This document shows positions 28,581 to 39,398 of a stretch of 64,000 bases of DNA, one piece after another. Position numbers and translations under genes: made by a program. Numbering within the stretch: position 1 is the stretch's first letter; every line of letters begins with the position of its first letter. Below the pieces are notes generated by a model. The model saw only the letters and a list, made by a program, of their open reading frames with translations. It had not been told where the DNA came from and did no database searches. The DNA is from Mycobacterium avium subsp. avium (lineage in GTDB: Bacteria; Actinomycetota; Actinomycetes; Mycobacteriales; Mycobacteriaceae): NCBI RefSeq assembly GCF_009741445.1, contig NZ_CP046507.1, positions 2,232,001 through 2,296,000 of the forward strand, read 5' to 3'.

Positions 28581-29803
28581 GGCCTGCCCCCGGTCGCGCC
28601 GCGGGCGCGCCGCGCCGTTCTGCCGATGTCCAGCGCCGCCTGGGCGACCCGGCGCGCGGCGTCGGGATGCCCGACCCGCGCGGCGGCCGTCGTCATCGCC
28701 GCCAGCCGCGGCGGGTCGCCCACCAGGCCGGCCACCTCCCGGGCGACCAACTCCGGCGTCAAGTCGGCGTCGGCGACCACCATGCCGCCGCCCGCGTTGA
28801 CCACCGGCAGCGCGTTGAGCCGCTGTTCGCCGTTGCCGATCGGCAGCGGCACGTAGATGGCCGGCAACCCCACCGCCGACACCTCGGCGACCGTCATCGC
28901 CCCGGACCGGCAGATCACCAGGTCGGCGGCCGCGTAGGCCAGGTCCATTCGGTCCAGGTAGGGCACCGCCACGTAGGGCGGGTCGCCGGGCTGCGGTTCG
29001 CGCAGGTCGAGCGTGTTTTTGGGGCCGTGCGCGTGCAGCACGGACACGCCGGCGGCGGCCAGCTGCGCGGCGGCGCCGGACACCGCCCGGTTCAGCGAGG
29101 CCGCGCCCTGCGAGCCGCCGAACACCAGCAACACCCGGGCGTCGTCGGCGAATCCGAAGTGCCGACGCGCCTCGGCGCGCACCGCCGCGCGGTCCAGCGA
29201 GGTGATGGCCTCGCGCACCGGGACGCCGACCACCTCGGCGCCGGGCAGGCCGCAATCGGCCACCGCGGACAGCACCCGCTGCGCGGTGCGGGCGCCCACC
29301 CGGTTGGCCAGCCCGGCGCTGGCGTTGGCCTCGTGGATCACCACCGGCACCCTGGGCTTGCGCGGTGAGACGCCGCGGGCGGCCAGGTAGGCCGGCAGGG
29401 CCACGTAGCCGCCGAATCCGATCACCACGTCGGCGTCCACGGCGTGGAGCACGGCCCGGGTTTCGCGCACCGCCCGCCACACCCGCGACGGCAGCCGGGC
29501 CAGGTCGCCGGTGGGCTTGCGCGGCAGCGGCACCGGCGTGATGAGCTCGAGGTCATAGCCGCGCTCGGGCACCAGCCGGGTCTCCAGCCCGCGCGCGGTG
29601 CCCAGCGAGGTGATCCGGACGTTTGGGTCGAGGGCCTTCAGCGCGTCGGCGACGGCCATCGCCGGCTCGACGTGGCCGGCGGTGCCGCCGCCGGCCAGCA
29701 CCACCGACACCGGCTCATGAGGTGCAACGGCCGACAACGCGGCACCGGCGGGCAGAGGATCGTCCCCCCGCCCGCCGGTCGGCTTCTTGACCGTGTCGTT
29801 CAC
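28577..29803 (-). CDS. murG: UDP-GlcNAc--undecaprenyl-PP-MurNAc-pentapeptide GlcNAc transferase
   Basis: The 408-aa GT28 glycosyltransferase converts lipid I to lipid II at the inner membrane face. The N-terminal glycine loop [18 protein letters not shown] begins near residue 33 after a variable extension, a second G-loop is [18 protein letters not shown], and the donor-binding region includes [19 protein letters not shown] and [14 protein letters not shown] 29803 overlaps the ftsW stop by 4 bp. Length is nearly that of the M. tuberculosis enzyme (410 aa). Confidence 0.97.
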   Translation of the reverse strand: MNDTVKKPTGGRGDDPLPAGAALSAVAPHEPVSVVLAGGGTAGHVEPAMAVADALKALDPNVRITSLGTARGLETRLVPERGYDLELITPVPLPRKPTGDLARLPSRVWRAVRETRAVLHAVDADVVIGFGGYVALPAYLAARGVSPRKPRVPVVIHEANASAGLANRVGARTAQRVLSAVADCGLPGAEVVGVPVREAITSLDRAAVRAEARRHFGFADDARVLLVFGGSQGAASLNRAVSGAAAQLAAAGVSVLHAHGPKNTLDLREPQPGDPPYVAVPYLDRMDLAYAAADLVICRSGAMTVAEVSAVGLPAIYVPLPIGNGEQRLNALPVVNAGGGMVVADADLTPELVAREVAGLVGDPPRLAAMTTAAARVGHPDAARRVAQAALDIGRTARRARGATGGRP

Positions 29804-31632
29804 CCGTAACGCTGACCTTCCAATGCCCGTGCGCGCCGTGGCTGACGCTGGCCGGCGCGCGAACTGGCTGCCGGGTTTGCTCCGGAGTTGGCTCCCAGAC
29901 TGGCATAGCGCTGGCCAGATCCATGATGCCTTGCCCGGGCGCGGGTGTTACCCCCAGATTGGCGGCCCGCCCGGCCGGCCGTGCGGGGCAGCGGGGGCGG
30001 CAGCGGCGCGTCGGCATGGAAGCCGGCATTGCGGGTGGCGTTGCGGCCGGCGTTGCGGGTGGGCTTGCGCCCGGCCGGCTTGGCGCCCTTGCGCGGCGCC
30101 GGGCGCGATTTCGGGGCCGATTTCGGGGCCTGCTGCGGACCGGTCCGCTTGCGATCGCGGAACGCCTCCAGCCGCGTCGGCGAATACGGCTCGGGCAGCG
30201 GCAGTCGCAGCAGCCGGTTCACCTTGTCGTCGCGGCCGGCGCGCAGCGCGGCCACCGCCTCGGGCTCGTGACGGGCCGCATTGGCCATGATCCCGATCAT
30301 GAAAAGCGTTGCCGCCGTGGATGTTCCACCCGCGGAGATGAGTGGCAGCTGAATGCCGGTGACCGGCAGGATGCCGATCACGTAACCGATGTTGATGAAC
30401 GCCTGGCCCAGCACCCACATCGTGGTGGTGGCCGTCAACAGCCGCAGGAACGGGTCGGCCGAGCGGCGGGCGATCCGCATCCCGGTGTAGGCGAACAGGC
30501 CGAACAGCACCAGCAGCCCGAAGGCGCCGATGAAGCCGAGCTCCTCGCCGATGATCGCGAAGATGAAGTCGTTGTGCGCGTTGGGCAGGTAATTCCATTT
30601 CGCCACGCCCTGCCCGAGCCCGTCGCCGAAGATCCCGCCGTGGGCCAGCGCGAATTTCGCCTGCCGGGCCTGATAGCCGGTGTCCTGCGGGTCGTTCTCC
30701 GGGTTCATCCAGGACCGCACCCGGTCGGAGCGGTATCCGGCCGACATCGCCAGCACCGCGCCGGCCATGAACACCGCCAGCAGCGAGGTGATGAACACCC
30801 GCAGCGGCAGGCCGGCGTACCACAGCAGGGCCAGCAGGATGATGCCCAGCGAAACCGTCTGCCCGAGGTCGGGCTGCGCCACGATCAGCGCCAGCGCGAT
30901 CACCGCGGCCGGCACCAGCGGGATCAACAGCTCACGCAGGCTGGCCCGGTCCAGGCGGCGGGCCGCCAGCATGTGCGCGCCCCAGATGGCGAAGGCGATC
31001 TTGGCCAGCTCGGAGGGCTGCATGGAAAACCCGGCGACGACGAACCACTTACGCGATCCGTTGGCCAGGTTGCCGATCCCGGGCACCAGCACCAGCACCA
31101 GCAGGATGACGGTGACGACGTAGCCGGTGAACGCGACGCGCCGGATGAACCGCACCGACATCCGCAGCGAGGCGTAGCAGGCGATCAGCCCGATCACCGT
31201 CCACAGCACCTGCTTGCCGAAGATCACCCAGGCCGACCCGTCGGCGTCGTAGGAGCGCACCCCGGACGCCGAGAGCACCATGATCAGACCCAGCGTGGTC
31301 AGCAGCCCCGCGATGGCGATGATGAGGTGAAACGACGTCATCGGCCGGCTGAGCCAGGCCCCGAACCGGCTGTGCGAGCTCCCGTCCTTCGGCTTGTCCT
31401 TCGGCGCCTTCTTGGACTCCTTTTTGGAGGCCTTCGTGGACGCCTTCTTGGACGCCTTCTGGGACGCCTTCGTGGGCTCGTCGGTGACCTGCTGGTCCTG
31501 CTCGTCGTCGGCCTCCGGCGCGCCGTCCGGGACGGCGCCGGTGTCGGCCGCCGCGCCGTCGTCGTCGGCCGGCTCGGCGGTCTTGGTGGTGTCCTTACCC
31601 CGGCCCAGCAGCCGGGTCAGTGCGTTACCCAC
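29800..31632 (-). CDS. ftsW: SEDS-family peptidoglycan polymerase FtsW
   Basis: The 610-aa polytopic SEDS glycosyltransferase polymerises lipid II at the septum with PbpB. The membrane core is intact ([62 protein letters not shown]). It is about 85 residues longer than M. tuberculosis FtsW. The excess lies in the N-terminal cytoplasmic tail, which has an acidic half followed by a Lys/Ala/Ser repeat ([20 protein letters not shown], about 53-72), and in a basic Pro/Arg-rich C-terminus. The latter resembles the tail said to contact FtsZ. Start GTG 31632 lies 8 nt after murD. Confidence 0.96.
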   Translation of the reverse strand: MGNALTRLLGRGKDTTKTAEPADDDGAAADTGAVPDGAPEADDEQDQQVTDEPTKASQKASKKASTKASKKESKKAPKDKPKDGSSHSRFGAWLSRPMTSFHLIIAIAGLLTTLGLIMVLSASGVRSYDADGSAWVIFGKQVLWTVIGLIACYASLRMSVRFIRRVAFTGYVVTVILLVLVLVPGIGNLANGSRKWFVVAGFSMQPSELAKIAFAIWGAHMLAARRLDRASLRELLIPLVPAAVIALALIVAQPDLGQTVSLGIILLALLWYAGLPLRVFITSLLAVFMAGAVLAMSAGYRSDRVRSWMNPENDPQDTGYQARQAKFALAHGGIFGDGLGQGVAKWNYLPNAHNDFIFAIIGEELGFIGAFGLLVLFGLFAYTGMRIARRSADPFLRLLTATTTMWVLGQAFINIGYVIGILPVTGIQLPLISAGGTSTAATLFMIGIMANAARHEPEAVAALRAGRDDKVNRLLRLPLPEPYSPTRLEAFRDRKRTGPQQAPKSAPKSRPAPRKGAKPAGRKPTRNAGRNATRNAGFHADAPLPPPLPRTAGRAGRQSGGNTRARARHHGSGQRYASLGANSGANPAASSRAGQRQPRRARALEGQRYG

Positions 31633-31640
31633 GCCCCGCC

Positions 31641-33110
31641 CTACCGGATGGCCGCGCGCACCGCGGCCGCGAACGCGTCGCCCCGGTCGGCGTACCCAGC
31701 GAATTGGTCGAACGACGCGGCCGCCGGTGCCAGCAGGACGGTGTCACCGGGCTTGGCCAGGTCACGGGCGGCGGCCACCGCCGCGCTCATGACCGCAGCG
31801 CCGAGATCCCCGCCCAAATGTTTCACTTTTGTCACATTGGCACCAAACACCACAGGCGTCGCATCCATACCAGCATCCTCGCCTGTCACAACGTGGACGA
31901 CGGGGACATCCGGCGCGTGTCGCGATAACGCCTCTGCAACCTCTCGCCGATCTCGGCCGATGAGCACCGCGCCGACCAGCCGGGACGCCATCCTGGCCAC
32001 CACGGCGTCGACCGACGCGCCCTTCAGCAGCCCCCCGGCGATCCACACCACGCGGGGATAGGCCAGCACGGAGGCCTCGGCGGCGTGGGGATTGGTGGCC
32101 TTGGAGTCGTCGACGTAGGTGATCCCGTCGGCGACGGCCACCACCTCGGCCCGGTGCCGGCCCACCCGGAAGGAGACGATCGCCTCGGCGATGGGCGATG
32201 CAGGCACGTCCACGCAGCGCGCCAGCGCGGCGGCGGCCAGGGCGTCGAGCACTCCGACCGGTCCGGGCACCGGGATCGAGTCGACCGGCAGCAGGGTCAG
32301 GTCGTCGGCGAAGGCGCGGTCGACGAGCTGGCCGCCGCGCACACCGAGCTCCCCGGCGGCCGGCTCGCCCAGCCGGAAACCGACCCGCACCGGCGCCCGG
32401 GCGGTGCTCAGCAGCGCCGCGGCCCGGCTGTCGTCCAGCCCGACGACGGCCACCCGGCCGTCGAGCACCCGGGCCTTGGCCGCGGCGTAGTCGGCCAGCG
32501 TGCCGTGCCAGTCGAGGTGGTCTTCGGCGATGTTGAGCACCGCTCCCCCCTCCGGCCGCAGCGAGGGCGCCCAATGCAGTTGGAAGCTGGACAGCTCGAC
32601 GGCCAGCAGCTCGGCGGGTTGGTCGAGCACGTCGAGCACCGGGCTACCGATGTTGCCGCACAACAGACTTCGCCGGCCCGCCGCGGTCAGCATGGCGTGC
32701 AGCATCGACGTGGTGGTGGTCTTGCCGTTCGTCCCGGTGACCACCAGCCAGCGGCGCGGCGGCCCGTAGTGTCCGGCGGCGTCTAGGCGCCAGGCCAGCT
32801 CCACGTCCCCCCACACGGGCACCCCCGCCGCCGCGGCGGCCAGCGGTAGCGGTGCGGTCGGCGCCAACCCGGGGCTGGTGACCACCAGGGCATAGCGCGA
32901 AATCCGTTCGGCGGCCGCCGATGTGGAGACGGTGTCGACTCCGGAATCCACGTATCCGCGCAGGGTGGCGGGGTCGTCGTCGCACAGGGTCGGCGCCGCG
33001 CCGAATCTCCTCAGCGCCGCCAGCACCGCCCTGCCGGTGATCCCGCCGCCGGCCACCAGCACCGGCGCCCCCGGCGACAGCGGGGCCAGGGCCGGCTCAG
33101 CAGCACTCAT
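31641..33110 (-). CDS. murD: UDP-N-acetylmuramoyl-L-alanine--D-glutamate ligase
   Basis: The 489-aa Mur ligase adds D-Glu to UDP-MurNAc-L-Ala. The N-domain has [17 protein letters not shown]; the ATP loop is [18 protein letters not shown] (near residue 124); the ligase signatures [12 protein letters not shown] and [12 protein letters not shown] are present. ATG 33110 shares a base with the mraY stop (TGATG), so the two are translationally coupled. The segment before the C-terminal [17 protein letters not shown] (around [12 protein letters not shown]) differs from M. tuberculosis but the frame is continuous. Confidence 0.96.
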   Translation of the reverse strand: MSAAEPALAPLSPGAPVLVAGGGITGRAVLAALRRFGAAPTLCDDDPATLRGYVDSGVDTVSTSAAAERISRYALVVTSPGLAPTAPLPLAAAAAGVPVWGDVELAWRLDAAGHYGPPRRWLVVTGTNGKTTTTSMLHAMLTAAGRRSLLCGNIGSPVLDVLDQPAELLAVELSSFQLHWAPSLRPEGGAVLNIAEDHLDWHGTLADYAAAKARVLDGRVAVVGLDDSRAAALLSTARAPVRVGFRLGEPAAGELGVRGGQLVDRAFADDLTLLPVDSIPVPGPVGVLDALAAAALARCVDVPASPIAEAIVSFRVGRHRAEVVAVADGITYVDDSKATNPHAAEASVLAYPRVVWIAGGLLKGASVDAVVARMASRLVGAVLIGRDRREVAEALSRHAPDVPVVHVVTGEDAGMDATPVVFGANVTKVKHLGGDLGAAVMSAAVAAARDLAKPGDTVLLAPAAASFDQFAGYADRGDAFAAAVRAAIR

Positions 33111-34189
33111 CAGGCACCGATCGCGGCCAGCCACTCACCGTAGAACAGGGCCACGCCCAGGCCGCAGGCGATCGCGGTGAGCAACCAGAACCGGATGATG
33201 ACGGTGGTCTCGGCCCAGCCCGCCAGCTCGAAATGGTGGTGAAACGGCGCCATCCGGAAGACCCGTCGCCCGGTGGTGCGAAAGGTCAAGATCTGCAACA
33301 CAACCGAGCTCACCTCGGCGACGAACAGCGAGCCCAGCACGACGGCGAGGATCTCGGTGCGGCTGGTGACCGAGATGCCGGCGATGATGCCGCCCAGGGC
33401 CAGCGATCCGGTGTCGCCCATGAAAATCTTGGCGGGCGCGGCATTCCACCACAGAAAGCCGATGCAGGCGCCCGCGGTGGCGGCGGCGACGATCGCCAAA
33501 TCCAGCGGGTCCCGCACGTTGTAGCAGCCCAGCCCGGGCGCGGTGACGCACGCGTTGCGGTACTGCCAGAACGTGATCAGCACGTAGGCCGCGGTGACCA
33601 TCGCCATGCTGCCGGCGGCCAGCCCGTCCAGGCCGTCGGTGAAGTTGACCGCGTTGGACCAGGCGCTGACGACGACCACGCAGAACAACACGAACAGCCC
33701 GGGCGCCAGCGTGACGGTGGCGATCTCGCGCACGTAGGACAGGTCGGCGCTGGCCGGCGTCAGGCCGTTGGCGTTGCGGAATCCCAACGCCAGCACACCG
33801 AACAGCACCGCGGCCGCGACCTGCCCGATGGTCTTGGCGGTCTTGTTCAGGCCCAAGTTGCGCGACCTGCGGATCTTGATCAGGTCGTCGAGGAATCCGA
33901 CGATGCCGAGCACGGTGGCCAGGCTCAGCACCAGCAGCCCCGACGCGGAGATGCCCTCGCCGTCGAAGGCCAGCCCGGCCAGGTGCGTTCCCAGATAGCC
34001 GGCCCAGATGCCCGCGATGATCGCCACCCCGCCCATCGACGGCGTGCCCCGCTTGGCGTGGTGGGTGGGCGGGCCGTCCTCGCGGGTGTGGTGACCGAAA
34101 CCTTGCCGGGTGAACAACCGGATCAGCGCCGGGGTCAACAGGATCGACACGGTCAGCGCGATGGCGACGGCGATGAGGATCTGTCTCAT
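33110..34189 (-). CDS. mraY: Phospho-N-acetylmuramoyl-pentapeptide transferase
   Basis: The 359-aa integral membrane enzyme, called murX in M. tuberculosis, forms lipid I from UDP-MurNAc-pentapeptide and decaprenyl phosphate. About ten hydrophobic helices are present. Active-site signatures are [11 protein letters not shown] (the Asp pair), [15 protein letters not shown], and [14 protein letters not shown], with the histidine cluster [13 protein letters not shown]. The start overlaps the murF stop (ATGA). This is the target of capuramycin and tunicamycin-type inhibitors. No anomalies. Confidence 0.97.
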   Translation of the reverse strand: MRQILIAVAIALTVSILLTPALIRLFTRQGFGHHTREDGPPTHHAKRGTPSMGGVAIIAGIWAGYLGTHLAGLAFDGEGISASGLLVLSLATVLGIVGFLDDLIKIRRSRNLGLNKTAKTIGQVAAAVLFGVLALGFRNANGLTPASADLSYVREIATVTLAPGLFVLFCVVVVSAWSNAVNFTDGLDGLAAGSMAMVTAAYVLITFWQYRNACVTAPGLGCYNVRDPLDLAIVAAATAGACIGFLWWNAAPAKIFMGDTGSLALGGIIAGISVTSRTEILAVVLGSLFVAEVSSVVLQILTFRTTGRRVFRMAPFHHHFELAGWAETTVIIRFWLLTAIACGLGVALFYGEWLAAIGA

Positions 34190-35745
34190 CGGCGGGTCCC
34201 GCCGGCTGCGCCGCCCTCGCGATCGTCACGGGCCAGCGCGTCGGCGAGTGCGCCCAGCCCGGCCGCGTTGGATGCCTTGACCAGCACCACGTCACCGGGC
34301 TGCAGCTCGGCCCGCAAGAGCTCAAGCGCCGCCTCGGCGTCGGGCACGTTGACGGCTCCCTTGTCGGCCGAACCCCAGGAACCCTCCATGACCGCACCGT
34401 GGTGCATGGCGCTCACCGACCTCCCAGTTCCCACGACAACGAGTCGAGACACATCTAAGCGCACCGCCAGCCGGCCGATGCGATCATGTTCGGCGATCGC
34501 GTCGTCGCCGAGTTCGGCCATCTCGCCCAGCACCGCCCAGCTGCGCCGGGCCGGGGCGCCCGGTTCCGCCCCGCCGCGGGCGATCCAGGCCAGGGCCTGC
34601 AGCCCGGCCCGCATCGAATCGGGATTGGCGTTGTAGGCGTCGTCGATCACCGTGACGCCATCGCCGCGGGTGCTGACCTGCATCCGGTGCCGCGACACCG
34701 GGCCCGCCCCGGCGAGCGCGGCCACCACCTGCTCGACCGTCGCGCCGCACTCCAGCGCAACCGCGGCCGCGCACAGCGCGTTGCCGACCTGGTGGTCGCC
34801 GGAGACGCCGAGTTGCACCCGCGCCTGTCGTGTCCCACCGGCGTGGCGGTGATACAGCGTGAACCCCGGCCGGGCCAACTCGTCCAGCGACACCGGCCCG
34901 GCCCACACGTCGCTGGGGCCGGCCTCGGTGTGCTCGGCGCGGCTGACCCTGACCACCCGGGCGGCGGTCACCTCGGCCATGGCCGCCACGGTGGGGTCAT
35001 CGACGTTGAGGACCACCACGCCGGACGCTGGAACCGCTTGCGGCAGTTCGGATTTGGTGCGTGCGATGGCTTCCCGCGAGCCGAACTCGCCCAGGTGTGC
35101 GGTGCCGACGTTGAGCACCACCCCCACGGCCGGCGGGGCGATTTCGGCGAGCGCGGCGATGTTGCCGGGGTGGCGTGCCGACATCTCGAGAACCAGGTAG
35201 TCGGTGTCGGCCGTGGCGCGCAGCACCGTCCAGGGATGCCCCAGCTCGTTGTTGAACGACCCGGGCGGGGCCACCACCTCACCCAGCGGCGCCAGCACCG
35301 CCGCGACCAGGTCCTTGGTCGACGTCTTGCCCGACGATCCGGTGATCCCGACGATGGTCAGCCCGCCGGCGACCAGCTCGGCGGCCACCGCCCGGGCGAG
35401 CTTGGCCAGCGCCGCCAGCACCGCGGCACCGGACCCGTCGGCGTCGTGCTCGAGCACCCCGGCCAGCGCGTCCGCGGCATCCACCGGCGGCGCGACGATG
35501 GCGGGGACGCCGACGGGCCGGGCGGCCAGCACGGCGACCGCACCGGCGGCCACCGCGGACTCCGCGTGGTCATGCCCGTCGGTGCGCGCCCCGGGCAGCG
35601 CCAGGAACAACCCGCCGGGCCCGACGGCGCGCGAGTCGAATTCGACGGTGCCGGTGACGCGCCGGCGCGCGGCGTCCGGTGCGGTGATGTCGGCCAGGGT
35701 GCCGCCGACGATGTCGGCGATCTGGGCGACGGTCAGGTCGATCAT
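34186..35745 (-). CDS. murF: UDP-MurNAc-tripeptide--D-alanyl-D-alanine ligase
   Basis: The 519-aa Mur ligase adds D-Ala-D-Ala to complete the pentapeptide precursor. The P-loop is [16 protein letters not shown] (near residue 136), and family segments are [29 protein letters not shown], and [21 protein letters not shown] 35745 overlaps the murE stop by 4 bp. The N-terminus [15 protein letters not shown] is typical. D-Ala-D-Ala ligase (ddl) is not in the window, as usual for mycobacteria. Confidence 0.97.
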   Translation of the reverse strand: MIDLTVAQIADIVGGTLADITAPDAARRRVTGTVEFDSRAVGPGGLFLALPGARTDGHDHAESAVAAGAVAVLAARPVGVPAIVAPPVDAADALAGVLEHDADGSGAAVLAALAKLARAVAAELVAGGLTIVGITGSSGKTSTKDLVAAVLAPLGEVVAPPGSFNNELGHPWTVLRATADTDYLVLEMSARHPGNIAALAEIAPPAVGVVLNVGTAHLGEFGSREAIARTKSELPQAVPASGVVVLNVDDPTVAAMAEVTAARVVRVSRAEHTEAGPSDVWAGPVSLDELARPGFTLYHRHAGGTRQARVQLGVSGDHQVGNALCAAAVALECGATVEQVVAALAGAGPVSRHRMQVSTRGDGVTVIDDAYNANPDSMRAGLQALAWIARGGAEPGAPARRSWAVLGEMAELGDDAIAEHDRIGRLAVRLDVSRLVVVGTGRSVSAMHHGAVMEGSWGSADKGAVNVPDAEAALELLRAELQPGDVVLVKASNAAGLGALADALARDDREGGAAGGTRR

Positions 35746-37304
35746 CCCTGCGCCTTTCGAGGCCCGACGGCCTCGCGCAGCGCCTCGGCCAGCTCCACCC
35801 GGTCGTCGAACGGGCGGGTGTGCTCGCCGGTGCGCTGCCCGGTCTCATGACCCTTGCCCGCGACCAGCACCACGTCGCCCGGTCCCGCCCAGGCAACGGC
35901 GTGGCGGATCGCCGCACGCCGGTCGCCGATCTCGATAACCTCTGCGGCGCAACCACTTTCGGTGGCACCGGCCAGGATTTCGCGGCGGATCGCCGCGGGG
36001 TCCTCACCGCGCGGATTGTCGTCGGTGACGACCACCAGGTCGGCGAGCTCGGCGGCGGTCGCGCCCATCGGCGCCCGTTTGCCCGGGTCGCGCTCGCCCC
36101 CGGCGCCGAACACCACCGCCAGCCGGCGATCCGGGCGCTTGAGGCTGCTCAGCACCGCGCGCAACGCGCCCGGCTTGTGGGCGTAGTCGACCAGCGCCAG
36201 AAAGTCCTGGCCGGCGTCGATCTCCTCCATCCGGCCGGGCACCCTGGTCTGCAGCAGTCCCGGCGCCGCCTGCTCCGGGGACACTCCCACTGCATCCAGA
36301 AGTGCCAGCGCCACAAGGCAATTGGCGACGTTATAGTGGCCGGGCAGCCGAATGCCCGCCCGGTGCTGGACGCCGGCGGGATCGATCACGGTGAACTGCT
36401 GTCCCCCGGTCCCCAGCGGCGCCACCTCGACGGCCCGCCAGTGCGCCGGTTGTCCCTCGGCGCTGACGGTGACCGCATCACCGGCGCGGGCAGCCATTTC
36501 GCGCCCGGCCTCGTCGTCGATGCACACCACGGCGCGGTGCGCCCGCAGCGGGGAGTTCGGGTCGAACAGCAAGGCCTTGGCCTCGAAGTAGTCGGCCATG
36601 GTGGGGTGAAAGTCGAGGTGGTCACGCGACAGGTTGGTGAAACCGCCGACCGCGAAACGGGTTCCGTCCACCCGGCCCAACGCCAGCGCGTGGCTGGAGA
36701 CCTCCATGACGACGGTGTCCACCCGCTGTTCGGCCATCGCGGCCAGCAGCGCCTGCAGGGCGGGGGCCTCCGGGGTGGTCAGCGCGCTGGGGATGTCGGC
36801 GCCGTCGATGCGGATGCCGACCGTGCCGATCAGCCCCGCCGTGCGGCCGGCGGCGCGCAGACCCGATTCGACCAGATACGTCGTGGTCGTCTTGCCGGAC
36901 GTGCCGGTGATGCCGATGACGGTCAGCCGCTCGGACGGGTGCGCGTACACGGCGGCGGCCAGCTCCCCGAGCACGCTGCGGGGCCTGGGGTGCAGCAGCG
37001 TCGGCGTGGTCCGGCCGCCGGTCAGCTGCGCGACACCCGCGGCATCGGTGAGCACCGCGACCGCGCCGCGCTCGATCGCCTCGGCGGCGTGCCGGGCGCC
37101 GTGCGTCGTCGCACCGGGCAGCGCGGCGAACAGGTCGCCGGGCAGCACGTCCTGGGCGCGCAGGGTCACGCCGGTGACGGTGACGTCGGGGACGGCAGCG
37201 CGCCGGTCCGGGCCGGCCATCACCGCGCCGACCTGGTCGGCCAGCGCGGGCAGCCGCACGCCGGGGACGGCGCTGGGGCGCAACCCCGTGGGCACCGACA
37301 CCAC
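35742..37304 (-). CDS. murE: UDP-MurNAc-L-Ala-D-Glu--meso-diaminopimelate ligase
   Basis: The 520-aa Mur ligase. The P-loop is [18 protein letters not shown], the UMAG-binding region has [13 protein letters not shown], and the DNPR motif ([13 protein letters not shown]) marks specificity for meso-diaminopimelate rather than lysine, as expected for mycobacteria. The N-terminus is extended ([17 protein letters not shown]) before the family core. Only about 100 bp separate it from pbpB, unlike M. tuberculosis, where several genes including a PE_PGRS gene intervene. Confidence 0.97.
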   Translation of the reverse strand: MVSVPTGLRPSAVPGVRLPALADQVGAVMAGPDRRAAVPDVTVTGVTLRAQDVLPGDLFAALPGATTHGARHAAEAIERGAVAVLTDAAGVAQLTGGRTTPTLLHPRPRSVLGELAAAVYAHPSERLTVIGITGTSGKTTTTYLVESGLRAAGRTAGLIGTVGIRIDGADIPSALTTPEAPALQALLAAMAEQRVDTVVMEVSSHALALGRVDGTRFAVGGFTNLSRDHLDFHPTMADYFEAKALLFDPNSPLRAHRAVVCIDDEAGREMAARAGDAVTVSAEGQPAHWRAVEVAPLGTGGQQFTVIDPAGVQHRAGIRLPGHYNVANCLVALALLDAVGVSPEQAAPGLLQTRVPGRMEEIDAGQDFLALVDYAHKPGALRAVLSSLKRPDRRLAVVFGAGGERDPGKRAPMGATAAELADLVVVTDDNPRGEDPAAIRREILAGATESGCAAEVIEIGDRRAAIRHAVAWAGPGDVVLVAGKGHETGQRTGEHTRPFDDRVELAEALREAVGPRKAQG

Positions 37305-37406
37305 TTCTGCTCACACCTCCCTCCGGCGCCGCGTCATCCTCATGATCGGCCATGACACCCTACCTAGCCGGGGCGGGCCGGCGGGCGATCCGCGGGCGGC
37401 GCTCGG

Positions 37407-39398
37407 TCAGGTGGCTTGCAGGGTCAGCGGCGGGCCGGGGTCCGGCGACAGTGGCACGTTCTCCCGCTGCATCAGCCAGCCGGCGATGTTGTGGAACAGC
37501 GGGGCCGCGGAGTGGCCCGGCGTCCCGTCGGCGTTGCGCTCCGGGTTGTCCATCATGATGCCGATGACATACCGGGGGTTGTCGACGGTGGCCATCCCGG
37601 CGAAGGTGATCCAGTAGACGTTGTCGAAGTAGCAGCCGCAGGCGGGGTTGATCTGCTGGGCGGTGCCGGTCTTGCCGGCCATCTGGTAGCCGGTCACCGC
37701 GGCGGCCGGACCGGTGCCCTGCTGGTAACCCATCGGGTCGTGCTGCACGACGGCGCGCAGCATGTTGCGCACGGTCTGCGCGGTCTGCGGCGATACCACC
37801 CGCACGCCCTCCGGGCGCGGCTCCTCGGTGCGGGTGCCATCGGGCGCGATGGTGGCCTTGATGATCCGCGGCGGGATCCGCACCCCGTCGTTGGCGATCG
37901 TCTGGTACATGCCGGTCATCTGCAGCAGCGTCATCGAAAGACCTTGCCCGATGGGCAGGTTCGAGAAGGTGCTGCCCGACCACTGGTCGATCGGCGGCAC
38001 CAGCCCCGCGCTCTCACCGGGCAGGCCCACGTTGGTGCGCTGGCCCAACCCGAACTTGCGGACCATGTCGTAGAAGCGCTCCGGCCCGACCCGCTGCGCC
38101 AACATCAAAGTGCCCACGTTGGAGGACTTTCCGAACACACCCGTGGTGGTGTAGGGCATCACGCCGTGGTCCCACGCGTCGTGGATGGACACCCCGCCCA
38201 TCTGGATCGAGCCGGGCACCTGCAACACCTCGTCGGGATTCGACAGGCCGTACTCGATGACCGAGGACGCGGTGATCACCTTGTTCACCGAACCGGGCTC
38301 GAACGGCGAGGACACCGCCGGGTTGCCCAGCTGTTTGTCGCCCTGACGGCCGATGTCCTGGGACGGGTCGAAGGTGTTGTCGTTGGCCATGGCCAGCACT
38401 TCGCCGGTCTTGGCGTCCAGCACCACGGCCGAAACATTGTGCGCGCCAGACACATTCTTGGCCTGTTGCACCTGCTGCTGCACATAGAACTGGATGTCGT
38501 CGTCCAGCGTCAGCTGCACCATCGAGCCGTTGACCGCCCGATGCCGGTTGCGGTAACTGCCCGGGATCACCACGCCGTCGGAGCCGCGGTCATAGGTGAC
38601 CGAGCCGTCGGTTCCGGACAGCACCGAGTCCATCGACTCTTCCAGACCCAGCAGCCCGTGGCCGTCCCAGTCGATGCCGCCGACGATGTTGGCCGCCAAC
38701 GATCCGCCCGGGTATTGCCGCAGATCTTGACGCTCGGAGCCGACCTCCGGGAACTTGTCCGAGATCGCGCTGGCCACAGCGGGATCCACGGCGCGCGCCA
38801 GGTACACGAAGTTCTCGTCGCTTTGCAGCTTCTTCAGCACGGTCGCGGAGTCGGGCTTGTTGCCCAGCCGGCCGGACACCTCCTTGGCGATGTCGCGCAG
38901 CCGCTGCTGGGGGTCGGGAGCCGACGGGTTCTTGGACTTGGCCTCCTCCAGTTGCTTGTGAATCCGCTTCGGCTGGAAGGTCAGCGCCCGCGACTCGATG
39001 GTGAAGGCGAGCTGATCCTTGTGCCGGTCGATGATGCTGCCGCGCACCGCCTTTTCCACATCGGTGACCTTGAGCTGTCCGGCCGCCTGGGCGCGCAGCA
39101 CCGACGCGTTGGTCACCTGCAGGACGAACAACTGGGCGGCGGCCACCACCATCGCCACCAGCATCACCACGTTGCCGGCGCGGTGACGGAACACGAACGA
39201 TCCGCCCCGAGAGGTCAATTGCGCGATCTGACGGGTGCGCCGCTGCCGCGCCGAGTGCCCGGGTGCGGCCTCGGCCGGGTTGGCCTTGCCGCGGCGTTTG
39301 GGCTGGCGAATCGCCTTGCCCTGCACGTCCTTACGCGGCCCACGCGTCGGCCGCACCGACTGGGACCGACGGGCCCGTGCCGAGTCGCCGCGGCTCAC
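37407..39398 (-). CDS. pbpB: Septal peptidoglycan transpeptidase (class B PBP3/FtsI)
   Basis: The 663-aa penicillin-binding protein cross-links septal peptidoglycan with FtsW. It has a basic N-terminal tail, one transmembrane helix (about 70-95, RAGNVVMLVAMVVAAAQLFV), a PBP dimerisation domain, and the transpeptidase domain. Active serine is in SSPFEPGSVNK (near 370); KSSNVG and AGKTGTAQQ supply the SxN and KTG motifs. GTG 39398 overlaps the ftsL stop (GTGA) and matches the M. tuberculosis start SR. The ATG-less upstream reading was rejected. Confidence 0.97.
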   Translation of the reverse strand: MSRGDSARARRSQSVRPTRGPRKDVQGKAIRQPKRRGKANPAEAAPGHSARQRRTRQIAQLTSRGGSFVFRHRAGNVVMLVAMVVAAAQLFVLQVTNASVLRAQAAGQLKVTDVEKAVRGSIIDRHKDQLAFTIESRALTFQPKRIHKQLEEAKSKNPSAPDPQQRLRDIAKEVSGRLGNKPDSATVLKKLQSDENFVYLARAVDPAVASAISDKFPEVGSERQDLRQYPGGSLAANIVGGIDWDGHGLLGLEESMDSVLSGTDGSVTYDRGSDGVVIPGSYRNRHRAVNGSMVQLTLDDDIQFYVQQQVQQAKNVSGAHNVSAVVLDAKTGEVLAMANDNTFDPSQDIGRQGDKQLGNPAVSSPFEPGSVNKVITASSVIEYGLSNPDEVLQVPGSIQMGGVSIHDAWDHGVMPYTTTGVFGKSSNVGTLMLAQRVGPERFYDMVRKFGLGQRTNVGLPGESAGLVPPIDQWSGSTFSNLPIGQGLSMTLLQMTGMYQTIANDGVRIPPRIIKATIAPDGTRTEEPRPEGVRVVSPQTAQTVRNMLRAVVQHDPMGYQQGTGPAAAVTGYQMAGKTGTAQQINPACGCYFDNVYWITFAGMATVDNPRYVIGIMMDNPERNADGTPGHSAAPLFHNIAGWLMQRENVPLSPDPGPPLTLQAT

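Noticed and set aside
29923..32061. 712-aa rightward open frame antisense to ftsW and murD
   Set aside because: It is a stop-free shadow typical of high-GC DNA; the opposite strand encodes clear FtsW and MurD motifs.
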